64,000 nucleotides of DNA from Gnetum montanum. Lineage: Eukaryota > Streptophyta > Gnetopsida > Gnetales > Gnetaceae. The stretch's first letter is position 1. The number at the start of each line of letters is the position of its first letter. Below, one piece after another: positions 11,802 through 23,800 of this stretch. The notes beneath the pieces were generated by a model. That model was not told where the DNA came from. It saw only the letters and a program-made list of their open reading frames with translations, and searched no databases. The position numbers and the translations under genes were made by a program. The stretch lies in the NCBI GenBank assembly GCA_015680685.1, contig MNCI01018059.1:847472-911471 (forward strand), read 5' to 3'.

Positions 11802-12197
11802 AAGATGGATTTTAGAAGAATGAGCACCTGCTTCACGCAATATGACATTTGAGTTTATACAGAAAGTACCCATGTTGACAAGCTTGGGCTTCTGCCTGTG
11901 ATAGTAGCTAATGATTGAAATCCCTGGTGGATGTTGCTTGAAAGGTCTGTATTAAATGCTGGAGGAAAACTTCACAAGCCAAAAATTTTACTAGGTGTCA
12001 TAGATGCATGCTATGTATGGGAGGTTGGAATCCCAGCACTTGAATTCTCACCAATAATAAATATCCCAATTTTTCTTCATGATCACAACAAGTTTCTAAA
12101 TGAAGCCGAGTATGTTAAGGGAGTGAAAGTATACGAAGCAATAATCGAGTCCTATACATCCTACTTTGAACTTGAGGAAGTTCACTTGGAATTGTGA
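11802..12197 (+). pseudogene. Aminoacylase-1 C-terminal fragment
   Basis: C-terminal part of an aminoacylase-1-like M20 peptidase-family enzyme, which hydrolyses N-acyl amino acids in the cytosol. Recognisable blocks in order are APASRNMTFEF (about 11818-11850), NPWWMLLE (about 11920-11943), LNAGGKL, DACYVWEVGIPALEFSP and LHDHNKFLNEAEYVKG near the end, followed by a stop at 12195-12197. The HDH segment is the conserved metal-site region. Damage seen: TGA in place of a Trp codon before APASRN, a 1 bp loss after VPM near 11871, a TGA before NPWW, and Trp for the usual Arg in ACYVR. The catalytic N-terminal half and all upstream exons are absent. About 130 codons run without an intron. Confidence 0.85.
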
Positions 12198-12802
12198 AGC
12201 GATGATCAATTTGCTCTGCTCAAGGATATAAAACACCTTTCAAAATTTCTGTTATAGTCATCAAAAACTGAAGAGCATTTGTAAGAAGCAAAGGTTACAA
12301 CAGCTGCATATTTTTATGGAACACACGACAACATCACCGAACGTGGTGGCCAAGCCTTCTTTCATGGTGGCAGTTGATATATACAGTTCTGGCAAGGTGG
12401 GATAATTTGAAACTATTTACCGACAGTTCCAAGCCTGGTGCCTTCACATTCGGACCTCATATTTTGAGCCACTACCAGATTTAAATTTCTATTTCCAGCA
12501 AATTTTACACGAGTTCAAAGTGCAAATGCAGATAATTTATTTATATAAGCTTACATGGATTGGCTACCACCACCACCAACGTCTACATCAAGGTGAATAT
12601 TGCATTATCTTTTTACCACCACCTTGTTCATAAAATTATTAGGGCTTCAATAACATTTAAAACTTAAAAATTTCTAAATAAAAATAACAATTAAATGGAT
12701 CTCTAGGAATTTTTTTAAAAATATATTATTATTGCTTATGAAAGCAATATTTGTAAAGACACATGCCAATATTAGCATGATCTTCTCCTAACTTTCCTAA
12801 CT
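12198..12802. other. Non-coding flank of the aminoacylase fragment
   Basis: No frame of note. The first roughly 350 bp are of higher complexity than the usual AT-rich filler and could be the old 3' untranslated region and flank of the aminoacylase gene (inference). The rest is AT-rich. Confidence 0.35.
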
Positions 12803-13297
12803 TGTTGGATAAGTAATCTACTAACTTGTTGGGCAAGTAATTAACTTTTTTACTTAGGAGAAAAGTTAGCTAAGATATTTTGGAATGTAACTACCTTATA
12901 CAAAGGCTTCAGGGGTAAGAACAAAATAATATCACAAGGGGAGGAAGACTTGGGATCAGACACTTGGAGCTCTCACTCAGAGACACACTTTGAGTCCTGG
13001 GAGAAGAGCATTGTAAAGAAGAAATTGTGAAAGATTGCTTGTAAGATGACTTACTAAAGAAAATATTTCAGCCTCTTTTTTATAGTCCTATGAGTTATGT
13101 TTTATTTTTATCCTTTTTAAATTTTTTAGTTAGTGGTTTAGATAGTATCATCCTTGGCAAGTAATTTTGGGATTTTTAGATTGCTCTTATTGTTCTTGTT
13201 GCATAATTGAAAATTTCTATTAACATTTTTCCATAGAAGCACTTGTGTTTGAAATCCTTAAGAGCATTTTAGTAATGAATTTGATTATTGTGCAACA
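12803..13297 (+). repeat. Possible solo LTR of another (Copia-like) family
   Basis: A 495 bp segment bounded by TGTTGG and TGCAACA, the inverted terminal bases typical of LTRs. Inside are a repeated AACTTGTTGGxxAAGTAAT near the left edge and a GAGAGCATTGTAAAGAAG-like stretch (about 13000) reminiscent of a leader. There is no matching 5 bp target duplication (TAACT versus TATAA) and no second copy in the window, so this is tentative. Confidence 0.3.
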
Positions 13298-13790
13298 TAT
13301 AAGAACCGCTATTGGGATTATTGTAAGAGAGCCTCTGCTTGTAGTCATGCCGTTGAACAATTCAATAGTCAAGAGGGTTTAGAAAATCTTTGGTATTTTG
13401 ATGGGACCAGAATAGCTTCTTTTTATCTTTAAAGTGAATCTCCTTGGTATTTCAATCAAAAATTTTCAAGTCCTTTGAAGGTTCTGTTGAATGCAATTGT
13501 TGACATCCATTATCTAGCCAAAATGGAGTCTCGTACGTGATAGTTTACGCAGCAATTTTTTGGTAGCATAGTAGCATTTTCTTGAAGAAATTGCTTATTT
13601 GAGCCTTGGAAGTTTGAACAATTCNCATGCTGCAACAGCACACACACATACTCACATAAACTACTGAGTCTATTTGGAGGTATCTAGGCCTTAGTGTTGC
13701 CAGAGATCAGCAAGCACCTAAATCCTGTTTGAGGACACTCGTTGGCAGTCGCATCCCAAAAAATCACCAAAAGAATACTTATCACTCTAG
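13298..13790. other. Unassigned segment with one undetermined base
   Basis: Contains a short open stretch (about 13315-13520 on the plus strand, one stop) that I do not recognise, a single N at 13625 and a CA-rich run at 13640-13660. The junction with the LTR remnant to the right lies near 13750-13790. Confidence 0.35.
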
Positions 13791-14081
13791 GCTAGAATAG
13801 ATTTCCATTTCTATATCACTTAGGCTTAGACTTTGATTTCAATTTCAATTATGTTTACCACTAGAAGTAATTTGAGCCTAACAACATCAACTTATCATTT
13901 GCCTCACTAAATGTTAAACCATATACTTAAACTTCACTAAGTCTAAGTGGGAAGATAACAATTGTGAACTTACTATAAACTTCTAACATATTTACATTGT
14001 CCATCCATAGAATACAATTTGGTCAAGCTTAAACACTTATGACTTGTATGGTGAAGTGTTGGGGTACATTACTACTCACCA
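13791..14081 (+). repeat. 3' part of the 5' LTR of element F
   Basis: Matches the terminal third of the D and B LTRs. It has CACTAAGTCTAAGTGGGAAGATAAC-like wording and a CTTATGACTTGTATGGTGAAGTGTTGGGGTA ending, closing with ACTACTCACCA at 14081. The upstream U3 and R parts are missing, so the element is truncated on the left. Confidence 0.65.
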
Positions 14082-14100
14082 TTAGCATTGTTTCCAGGGA
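14082..14100 (+). promoter_or_regulatory. Primer binding site of element F (tRNA-Asp type)
   Basis: TTAGCATTGTTTCCAGGGA directly follows the LTR end. It is a decayed form of TGGCGCCGTTGCCGGGGA, the complement of the plant tRNA-Asp 3' end used by Athila-group elements. The same site occurs in D and B. Differences are mostly transitions. Confidence 0.75.
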
Positions 14101-14226
14101 TGTGTTAATGTTTGCTGAGTAGTTAATCTTATATATTTCATTGTATCAAGAACCAAAAAGCTTATTCTTTACCTCTTAATTAGTTTTAATAACACATACA
14201 TATACTTAAAGCATCAAACACACAAC

Positions 14227-16760
14227 ATGGCTTCAACACTTAAAGAGATGTTATCACCTACCAAAGAGCCACAAAAAAGCCATGACAAGAAATATGAAGA
14301 AGAAGACTAGAATGCACCTATGCAAACAAGGATTTCATATGCTCATAGCAACTCATATTATCATAATTTCACATTTATCTTTCACTAGGATGAACAGTTA
14401 AGGTGGAGTGATTTACAGGGAAACATTGTTTTCCCTCTAGAATGTTCAGCACCACCTATGCTTTAGGCAACCTTAATGCGGATGAACCTTGACAATGCAC
14501 ACAAAGGATATCATGTGACCAAACACATGACTAGGCTATATCAACCCATAGAGGCACAAGTATGAAGAGATGCTACTATGGATACAAGACATGAAAATAG
14601 CAAAGAAAATAAAGTCAACCATAATGTTGTCCTAGAAGAAATTAACAATGATGTGTTCTTAATAGAGAAAATCCACCATGATCATGAAGTCCACTCACAA
14701 ATGCCTATTATTCATTTGAAAGAACCTATTAAGGTACAACTACATTCAACCCTTGTAGATACACTAATAAGAGAGATAGAAGACTCTAAACATAAGTAAA
14801 GCTCAAGGCCTAGAGCTTCTGTGGAACCGCAAAGGGATGAATTACAAAGTCACAGAAGGAGAACTAGCTAGAATTTTTCTTCAACTATTTCCTCTTCCTC
14901 CTCATAGTCATTATCAAACTTTTATAGGAGAGTATGAAAACTTAGAGATTATGATAGGAAATGTTGTAGGCACCATGATAGGCATGAATATTGCCAAAGT
15001 TATCTTGATGAAGACGAAGATGCATATGAACCAAGAAGAGACAATATTAGGGGCGACAAGAGAAAACACTATGAGCATCGAAGGAGACACCACTACAATA
15101 GAGCTTATAAACTTAATGACTAATATGACCCCCTATTGACCACTTGTAGTATGATCAATATTAGGAAAGTAGTATATATTCCAACCAAGTGCGTAAGGAA
15201 CAATCACATTAGATGGCTAGACATGAATAATACTCATAAATTTGAAGGTGGATATAATGTAGATCCATAACACCACATTCAAGAATTTCATGATTCTTGT
15301 GCTCTTCAAAATATTGAAAGTGATTGTTAGAAACTAAATTTGTTCTCTAGAATACTCATTAAGGAGGCAAAGAGCTAGTATAGATTCTTAAAACTAGAAT
15401 TGATTAGAAGATGGAACACCATGCTAGAACTTTTTAATGATAAGTATCAAAATTACTCAAGAGTGTCAATTTTAAGAAAAAAAATCCAAGGATGGAAGTA
15501 AGGGATACATGAATCCCTTGATGTAGCAATGGGTAGATACTATTCTCTACTACAAAGATGCATAGGCCATGAATTCCCACAGAGGAAACAAATTAGACAT
15601 ATCATTGATGGATTAAGAAACAAAACCATAGAAATTATTAGGGTCTACACCCAAGGAAGATTATCAAAGATGATCCATCAAATCCAAAGGTTGATAGACC
15701 AAGTGGAAAAAGAGAAAGGATAATTAAATAAGAGAGAATCAGCTAAAGAGTATAATTGATATTCATCAATAAGAAAATGGGATTTCAAGATGTGCTACAA
15801 ATAAGAAGATGAAACCTTAGAGGATGTCATCCAAAAGAAGACTCTACCAATTCATAAATTGATTAATGACATAGCAACAAAGCTAAAGAAAATATGGGGC
15901 TTAATGGATGAGAAGTTTGTTAAAGCTCTTAAGATAGTGGAAGAAAGGACTCAACAAGTGCTCAACAAAGGTAAAGATAAAAGAAAGAGAAGAGATCATG
16001 GATGAGAGGATTATAAATAGAAAGGAAAAGTTGCTACAATTAAGGAATGTACTAACTCTAGTTCAGGAAAAGAGGAAGGATGCAAAGTATGCCAATATGA
16101 ACATCCTAAACGATGTTACCCTATTCTAGTCCACTTGTAAGAGTCTAGGGCATACACACTCAATCTAAGATTTGTTAAAAAGAAAATGCTAAGATAATTA
16201 CCTTATCCTCAAGGTAATCTCAAACAACTCTTCTAGCCAACCTACTATCCAATCAAAGCCTACCCTTAACCATAGGAGCAATACCAATAGTAGTGGCAAT
16301 AACCATAAGTATGGGGATGCCATCGTCGAGGCAACAATATCTATACAGGAAACCTGATCCTTATGGATATTATGTCCAACATCCAATCTCTCCAAGAAAT
16401 GCTTCAAGCCACACTTCTTCTCTTTATTATCCACCAAAGTATTATAGGCCCACTACTCCAAGCATGGATCCTAACTCCTACACACATCAACTAGGAACTG
16501 GTTCATCAGCCCAACCTCATAATACTCTACCATTACCACCACTAATCATGCAAGGAGAATTTCCATCACAACCCCAATAGAAGAGTGCTACAAGGGTAGT
16601 GAATATACAGAGAGAGGACCATACAAGCAACACTAAAGAAAAATTGAAGAAATGTCCTTTCTTCAAAACAAGTCCTAAAAAAGTTGGTAGAGTAAGGATT
16701 TAATTGAATCATGTTCCTCCTATGATAGATCCTCCTATAGACACCATAATTCCACAATAA
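14227..16760 (+). pseudogene. gag: Athila-like gag of element F
   Basis: Capsid/nucleocapsid polyprotein remnant. The likely start is ATG 14227 (MASTLKEML), 127 bp after the primer site, and it aligns with the gag start of element B at 43794. Order: an N-terminal part with FTFIFH and QGNIV; a Ser/Arg/His-rich linker (about 14810-15130); the capsid core (about 15180-15720) with FEGGYNVDP, NDKYQNYSRVS, GRYYSLLQRC and GLRNKT; a charged linker; a zinc knuckle at 16081-16116 (CKVCQYEHPKRC); and a Pro/Gln/Tyr-rich tail ending near MQGEFPSQPQ. Several in-frame stops (for example TAA in VDP-stop-HH near 15270) make it non-functional. The open pieces are 14578-14799, 15529-15723 and 16293-16580. Confidence 0.85.
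16081..16116 (+). other. Unusual zinc knuckle CX2CX3HX3C in gag F
   Basis: CKVCQYEHPKRC. The usual retroviral/gypsy knuckle is CX2CX4HX4C; here both later gaps are three residues. The same spacing is present in G (CEVCYYDHPKGC, 63502-63467). D and B have it with one Cys lost by a G-to-A change. Confidence 0.7.
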
Positions 16761-17340
16761 TCAACTCAAAAAATTATAACTTTCATGCTAACTAAAATAG
16801 TATCAAACTAGATAAAGGTAGGAAATATTCCTAAAAAAGGATAGATCCAAGAAATATCCTAATTTATTTGCAAATTGCTAGAAATTGATCATTCATGGCT
16901 CTACTAGGCTCAAGTTTTGGAGTTAACTAGATATCTTAGGAAACATTCAAGGCATAGAACCTATCACCATTAAAGAAGTCAAACATAAGACTAGAGCTTG
17001 AAGATTAGTCAATCACCATCCCTTTGGAATAAATAGAGGATTTAGTGACCACTATCAATGGGTAGTCTTATCCAATAGATTTTCTTATGATTGATGTAAA
17101 GAATGATAATAGGGAATTTCCTATCATTATGAGGAGAGCATGGCTTAGAAAAATTGATATAAGTTAGGGATGAGAGACTTATCCTTGGAAATTTCTAAGG
17201 AAGATGAGAAAGGAGCTATACATATGCAAAGAGTTCCATGCATTGTTGATGATAAAAAAGGATGCAATTGTGGACCAAAACTTCAAAATGTCAATACAAT
17301 CTTTACACCAACCCACAACAAATGTGAAAAATAAGTGTTT
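16761..17340 (+). pseudogene. Athila-like protease remnant of element F
   Basis: Aspartic protease region, heavily decayed. Collinear with the proteases of D (49030-49340) and G (62760-62439). Recognisable pieces are LLGSSFGVN in place of the LLDSG active-site loop (near 16905), SITIPLE, SYPIDFLMI and FPIIMRRAWL (about 17115-17155). The active-site Asp-Ser-Gly is gone. After about 17170-17340 the similarity to D/G ends and Tat-like sequence begins, so RT, RNase H and integrase of F are absent. Confidence 0.65.
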
Positions 17341-18551
17341 GTACAAGAAGAGGCAATGACCACTAAACCAAAAGACACCCAATGATCAAGAGATGAGAGT
17401 ATAAAACCATTCAAAATATGCATGGAAACATCCAATTCACTTATTGATTCCTAGTCTAAGAAAATGACCCAAATTAAGAACTTACAAAAAGATATCCTAA
17501 ATCATGCTTATACACCAACAATAAGTAGGAGACCTAGAGACCTAAAATCATATATTAAGGATAAACAAGAAAACATAATTGGACCCTCAAAAAACCTTTG
17601 AAGCATGAAGTTTGCATCTTGGGGCCCATGAAGAAAGTCAAGAATACTAAAATTGAAAAGCATAAAACCAATGAAAAGGACTTCCACAATGTGATGAAAT
17701 AAGTCAAACAGTCACTAAAATAAAAAAAAACACTCCCCTTAGCCTGTATGGCCTTGTGATGACTTCCAATGTGCACCAAAAATCATTGGTTAAGATTTTG
17801 ACCTCTATTCCTATTAGTAAGGATATACCACTAGTGAAGAGTCCATCCATAGAGTGATGGTACCACCTTCACCAAAGGAAGAAACAAGGTCAACGGTGCT
17901 AGAATTTTTTAATAGCAAAGTCAAGACCAAACCCCAAGATGGCAAGATAACTAAGGCTCCTTTATTAATAACCATCAAGGTAGGACAACATAAGGTGCAT
18001 AGAGTGCACATTGACAACGAAGCCAAAATAAACATAATACCTTACACTATTGTAGAACGTTTAGGCCTAACCAATCAAATGCAACATATAGCTTCAAAAG
18101 ATCTCAAGTGGCTGTAAAAGGCTCAATTTCTTTAGATTTTGTGGTAGGGAAACAATTCCCCAAAAAACCTAATTTCTTGATGGTGGAGGAAACATCAAGG
18201 TTCAACCTTATCTTGGGGATGCCTTAGTTAGCTCAACTACAAGCAGTTTCCTCACTAATCCACCAAGAAATTCACCTACTTTACGAGGGATGTGAAATCA
18301 TCATTCACGGAGATAGTGCAATTCCATTAGTGATCATTGACATTGAAAAAGGGTCCAAAGTGGAGTTTCAAGAAGAAACTCCTACTATTAGCCACAAAGT
18401 CAAGAAGCCTAAGAGAGTAAAAGTGGCTAAGACTAATAACAATGCATCCGTGGATGCACCATGGGAAGAACTCCCCTTCAATGTTATGAGTGAAGGGAAT
18501 AGGGAATACAAAATTGTGCAAAGTAGGCCATACACATTTTCTAATCTATAA
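17341..18551 (+). pseudogene. Tat-like gag end and protease (plus-strand copy)
   Basis: Matches the minus-strand copy at 58400-57440. Both share LVKILxSIPI, the stretch SIHxxMVxPSPxEE and the final block EGCEIIIHxDS. In order: a basic gag tail; then an aspartic-protease-like domain with IDNEAKINIIP at about 18012-18045, where plant Tat proteases usually have an Asp-Gly-Gly/Ser-Gly active site, so the glycine is mutated; ERLGL; and FNLILGMP (about 18205). The best open pieces are 17854-18117 and 18330-18551. The frame ends at 18549 with TAA. Non-functional. Confidence 0.65.
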
Positions 18552-19058
18552 AAAATTAGGAAACACTTGAATAATTTATGTATTCCTTTGATTCACTTAC
18601 CTTAACACTCATAACCATATAGCCTATCTTTCCTATAACCTTCCATAGCCTAGTTTACATTTTGTATGCACTATTTGTTTACTTTTATTTTACTTTGCTT
18701 TAACCTTTACTTTGTATGTAGCTTAAGCTTTACTTTTTTTCTTTTATGCCTTTTTATCGTAGAACATAAACCCTAAAGAATATTATAAAAATTTTAAAAA
18801 CTAAAAAACTTACAAAAATTTTAAAAACATAAAATATCAATAAAAAATTTTTTGTTTAGAATGTGGTGCCCAGTGTGGCCTAAAATTGGCAAAAATGTAC
18901 AACCTGTTATGGCCTAAAACTAGAAAATCTAAACAACATATGGATCACCATGGCCTAAAATTGGAAAAACATCACGTATGGCCTACCATGGTCTAAAACT
19001 GGCAAATTGTGTGTGTTGTAATCAGAAAAATTAATCACTAAAAAATGAATGGATTCGG
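18552..19058 (+). other. Spacer downstream of Tat-like protease with GGCC repeats
   Basis: AT-rich, no frame. Between 18860 and 19010 the words GTGGCCTAAAATTGGCAAA and ATGGCCTAAAACTGG recur four or five times. The reverse complement of the same repeat lies next to the minus-strand protease (57046-57235) and next to the minus-strand RT (24620-24680), in each case in the same orientation relative to pol. Confidence 0.55.
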
Positions 19059-20072
19059 TGTAGCAACCTTAACCCTGAATCCCTAGGGCCTCTAAAAAAA
19101 TGAGATTCGAGGTATCATGGATGGTCTGGAAAATCACCCAAGCACTTATGAAATGCAAAATGGAGAGCTGAGAAAATATAATGCAAAAATTACATATCTA
19201 TAAAATGGGAAGCAAATGAAAATTACACACAAAATGAAACTTTAAAACTTTATTAAAATAATAAAGAATGAGTTTTAGAAATGTGTACAAGAAATGCCCA
19301 TGAGAGTGCAAAGGAGAGTTTACTAGGGAAAGAGTTCAAAACTCATTAAAGCCGATGTGATTTTCTCCACTATCTAGGTACTAAGTCATTCCTAATGCTT
19401 TTGAATCTCCTCTACTACAAACAATAGATTTGAAATTTGGGTTATTGCTTAAGGATGAGAAAAGTGAGAAATTTCATTGTTATATTGCTCCATGCTAGGA
19501 GTTGGATGTCCTAGAAATGTAGTGTTGACACCAAAAATCCATCAATCTTAGGGGGGTTGCAAAGGCTATAGTGCTTCCACATTGGAATTCAAGAGAATGC
19601 AAGCATGGGAGATTGCAAGAGATCTTGAGAGCTTGGAAATACCCAAGTGTGGAATTGTGAAAAGCTATGAAACTCCCAAGATTATGTACCTACAAAAATT
19701 ATAAAAAATCATGGAACCATCCAAAAATTGTAGCACTTGTGAATTGTGTTTAAGTCTAGTTTTTAGAGGTTTTAGGCCATGAATGGGACTACAAAATGGT
19801 TTTGATTGGGTTGTAATTTGGCTACACAATGGTGGTCAAACTGCTACAAATTTTTACCTCATATAGGTGAGATGGATGCCCAAAATTTGGGGGGTTACTA
19901 TATATAGTAAGTGCCTTCCCCCATGATCATTCTATTTACTATAAATAGTAATGGGAGCACATCTTCTACACCAAAGATGAATCTTCCATGATGAGCCTTC
20001 TACCATGCTTGCTGAAGTGGCTGATCAATGTTGGAGAGCATGGAGTGCTGAAATCTAGCTTTTGTGACTTTC

Positions 20073-20232
20073 ATGCTGGGGGCATGAAGTTTCCACACTA
20101 GGGGTGGAGCCTCCATGCTAAGGGGAAAATTCCATGCTGAGAGGGAAAGGATTCCAAGTTGTGCATGTAGTCTCCACATTGGGGAAAAGTTTTCATGTTG
20201 AGGGGGAAACACCCATTCCTCCACACTAGAGG
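20073..20232. repeat. Short repeats TTCCATGCTGAGGGG in the Tat-like LTR
   Basis: About six degenerate copies, 28-40 bp apart: TTCATGCTGGGGG, TCCACACTAGGGG, TCCATGCTAAGGGG, TCCATGCTGAGAGGG, TCCACATTGGGG, TTCATGTTGAGGGGG, TCCACACTAGAGG. The core is the same as the inverted-repeat arm in the 187 bp array at 25021-28048. Confidence 0.65.
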
Positions 20233-20342
20233 TAGGTGATATTTACCCCTTGTAGATGTTTCCAACATAGAAAAGTGTATACCCCTACTCATAAAACCCA
20301 TCAAATTTCCATTTTTTCATTCCAAAAGGTAATTTTGCGCCC

Positions 20343-20416
20343 NNNNNNNNNNNNNNNNNNNNNNNNNNNNNNNNNNNNNNNNNNNNNNNNNNNNNNNNNN
20401 NNNNNNNNNNNNNNNN
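20343..20416. other. Assembly gap (74 N)
   Basis: Run of undetermined bases inside the Tat-like LTR. Any frame that crosses it is meaningless. Confidence 0.99.
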
Positions 20417-20884
20417 TGAGGCTTTGACCACTTATGAGGCATTTTTCAGCCCTTAAAGTATGGAATATGTGAGAGTGCCCCTCATGGATTACAATCTTTA
20501 CATTTACGATAAATTTTTACCTTAGGTTTCATGGGGTGAAAGCTACATGATAAAAATTGGCTATAACATGAAAATGTTTGTGGTGTTTCAATGATCCCTT
20601 TTTGCTAGTGTCTAGAGGATTGACCTGAAAAGCATCAACAAAGAATACAAAACATCACTGTGGGTCCACCACCAACATTCCATCTCCACACTTAATCTAG
20701 TCTTGCTAAACCATGTTGAAGAGTGCTTGTGATGATGGGATATGGCTATGATAATGGTCGCAATAGACCATGGTGCCAATTTTAAGATCTTGACAAGTTG
20801 TATCACTAGTTCTAGGCCCTAGTAGGTTGTATCCCCAGTTTTATGCCTAGGTAGGCCATTGAAAGTAAGCTCACTTGTTGGAAA

Positions 20885-23800
20885 TTTTTAGCTACATGTA
20901 GCATGGCTTTAGATAGAAATGATTAAACAAATTGGCTAGCTCATTTTCATCCATGTCTACAATTCTAAATGCACCATTCATGTAGGCTTTAATGACAAGG
21001 AAGGATCCTTCCTAGTTGGCTAAGAAGTTTTCTACATGCTTGTGGATGGATTTGAGGACTAGGTCACCCTTCTTGATCTTACACATGGTCAAGTTATAGT
21101 GATGTTGTTATTTATACCTTTTGTGATAGTGTTCAATGTAAGCAAGTGCTTGCATATGTTGCTTCTCCACTGAGTCCAAGGTTATTATCCACAACTCCTT
21201 GTTCTACTCATCATTGATGAAGTCACTCAAGGCTACTCAGAGTGGCAACACCTACATGAAAGAGATCAAATAGCTTAAGAACCATAAATCAAGCTATAAG
21301 GTGTCACATCAGTTTCCATGTGATAGGTTGTTCTATAGGCCCATAATGCATGGACAAGCCGTTGATGCCATTTACGCTTGCTATTGTTGAGCATCTTTTT
21401 GAGTAAGATGATGATGGCCTTGTTAATCTCTTCTACATGTTCATTGGCTTGAGGGTAATAAGATGATGAGAAAGACTACTTAATGCCTAGTCATGAAAAA
21501 AATATTTAGTTTCTTGGCCACTAAATTGTGGTCCATTATCTATAACTATGGTCATGGGTATGCCAAAATGGGCTACAATTTTATCTAGGATAAATTTGCA
21601 GACTAGGTTAGATGTAGCCTTCCTTAGGGGGATAGCCTGAACCCACTTGGTGAAGTATTCAGTTGCAGTGATGATGAAGTTATTCCCTGTAAATGACTTA
21701 AGCATTGTAGGTCTGATGAAATCCAACCCCCATCATTGAAATGGCCAAGTGATCTGAGTTGTATGCAACTCATTCTATGATACATTAATCAAGTTACTAT
21801 GCCATTGGCATGTGTCACATCACTTAACCTTTTGCATGTAGTCACTTTACATATGAGGCTAGTAGTATCCTAACCATCTAATCTTAGTAGTCATAGCTTT
21901 AGGTCCTATATGTCCTCCACAAACATCCTTGTGAACCTCCTCTAGGACTATTCTGGCTTTGATTTTACCTAAGAACTTTAGGAGCATGCCATCATAGGAT
22001 CTTCAATGTAATGTGTTATCACCTACGATGACATACTACTTTGATCACTTTCATACAACATCCTTCTAAGCAGTAGTTAGACCTTGTGAGGATTCATCAT
22101 GCATAAGGTAAAATCTGATATCATCATACCACTCCCTAGCAACAGTATTATCAATGACAACCATAAAGGTATCCTTAGTGTTTTGTGTGATGGAAGTAGC
22201 ATAGTCCATGGTTAAGGTGGGTAACTTACTAAAAACATCTAGTGTCACACTAAGGGCTAATGTTGCACTTACATCAGCTATGGTGTTCTCATTTCAAGGA
22301 ATGAGTTGGATATCAACATCTATGAATTGTTGTAACAATTGTTTCCCTAGGTCATAGTAAGGTTGTAAGTGTTTGGCCTTACTTGCATAGACCTTGGTCA
22401 CTTGGTTGACCACAAGTTATGCATCACCTTTGATTGTTAAGCATCTAATTACTAGGTAATGAGCTACCATCATCCCTCTAATCAAACCCTTGTACTCTAC
22501 TATGTTGTTGGTACATGGAAACTCAAAACCATAGGCAAAGGGTTAGATTTCACCATATGGGAATGTCATAATGGCAGCGACATTGGCCCCATGGGTAGTT
22601 GAAGCTCTATCAAAGTGCATAACTACCTCATAATCCTTAAGCACTTGGCTAACAATGTTAATATGCTCATCAAGGAACTTAGGATCTATGGCTACTTGGT
22701 CATTAATAGGTGAAATTGTAAGTTGTACAACTATAGCTTAACCTTTTATTAAGGATTGGGAGATGTAATGAAGGTCAAAATCCATGGTTATGGCTTTCCA
22801 TCAAGCTATATGGCTACTTTTGTTAGTGTTGGTTGTTATGGCTTTAAGCATGTTATCTTTGCAAATGACATTAACTTGGCTTTTAAAGAGGTAGTGTCTC
22901 CACTTGTTTAATGAGAAGACTAATGCTAGACAATATTTCTTCACTTTAGTGTATCAGGTCTCCTAAGCAACTAATTCATGGCTAAGATAGTAAAGTGGCA
23001 TCTCTGCTCCATCATCATGCTTTTGATAGGATAGAGAGGTAATGGACATATTAGAGATGGCAAGGTAGATGTAAAACAATTTATGCTCTTATAGAGAATA
23101 GACTATTGATAGTTGTGCCAACTCCTACTTAAGGTTTTTAAAGGCCTTTTGGCATTAAGCCATCCACTCATAGTGAACCCCTTTCTTAAGCAAATGTTGC
23201 ATAGGCTGCAATTTATCTGTAAGCCTAGTGATAAACCTACAACTAAATTGTAATCTACCTTGTAATCCTCAAAGCTTTCTAAGGTTGGTAGGCATTGCTA
23301 ATTTTGATATGGCCTTAACCTTATCAAGATCAATACGTATCCTTGCTTTAGACACTACAAAGCCAAGCATCTTACCGGTCTTGAAACCAAAGACACATAT
23401 CTTAGGATTGAACCCACACTTGTACTTGAGGAATCTTTTAAGCACAAGGTTTAGGTCATTAGCATAGTCATTGGTCACTTTGGACTTAATGACTATATCA
23501 TCTATGTAATCATTGAGCAATCCTAACCTATAATTGTTGAAGATATGGGTCATGGATCTCTAGTAGGTTGCCCCTAAATTCTTAAGATCAAAAGACATCA
23601 TGGTATAGCAAAAGGTACCCCAAGGGTTCATGAAGGTCATGCTCAGTTGGTGCTCTAGGTTAATCGTAATCTGATTATATCCCAAGAATCTATTCATAAA
23701 TGATAATAAGGTATGTCTAGTTATAGTATTGATAAGTTGATTAATACTGGGTAGAGGAAAGTCAACCTTGATGGTTGCTTCATTTAGGTTTCAAAAATGG

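Larger units (their letters stand above)
19059..20590 (-). repeat. Tat-like LTR (3' LTR), contains an assembly gap
   Basis: Collinear with 6748-8073. On the minus strand it starts TGAAACACCACAAAC and ends GGTTGCTACA, giving TG...CA ends. It lies just downstream of minus-strand integrase, as a 3' LTR should. Length is about 1.5 kb including 74 undetermined bases. On its right edge the minus-strand sequence CAAAAAGGGATCAT could be the polypurine tract. Confidence 0.6.

Noticed and set aside
20236-20427. 63-residue frame at the LTR gap
   Set aside because: It runs through 74 undetermined bases, so the translation is meaningless.
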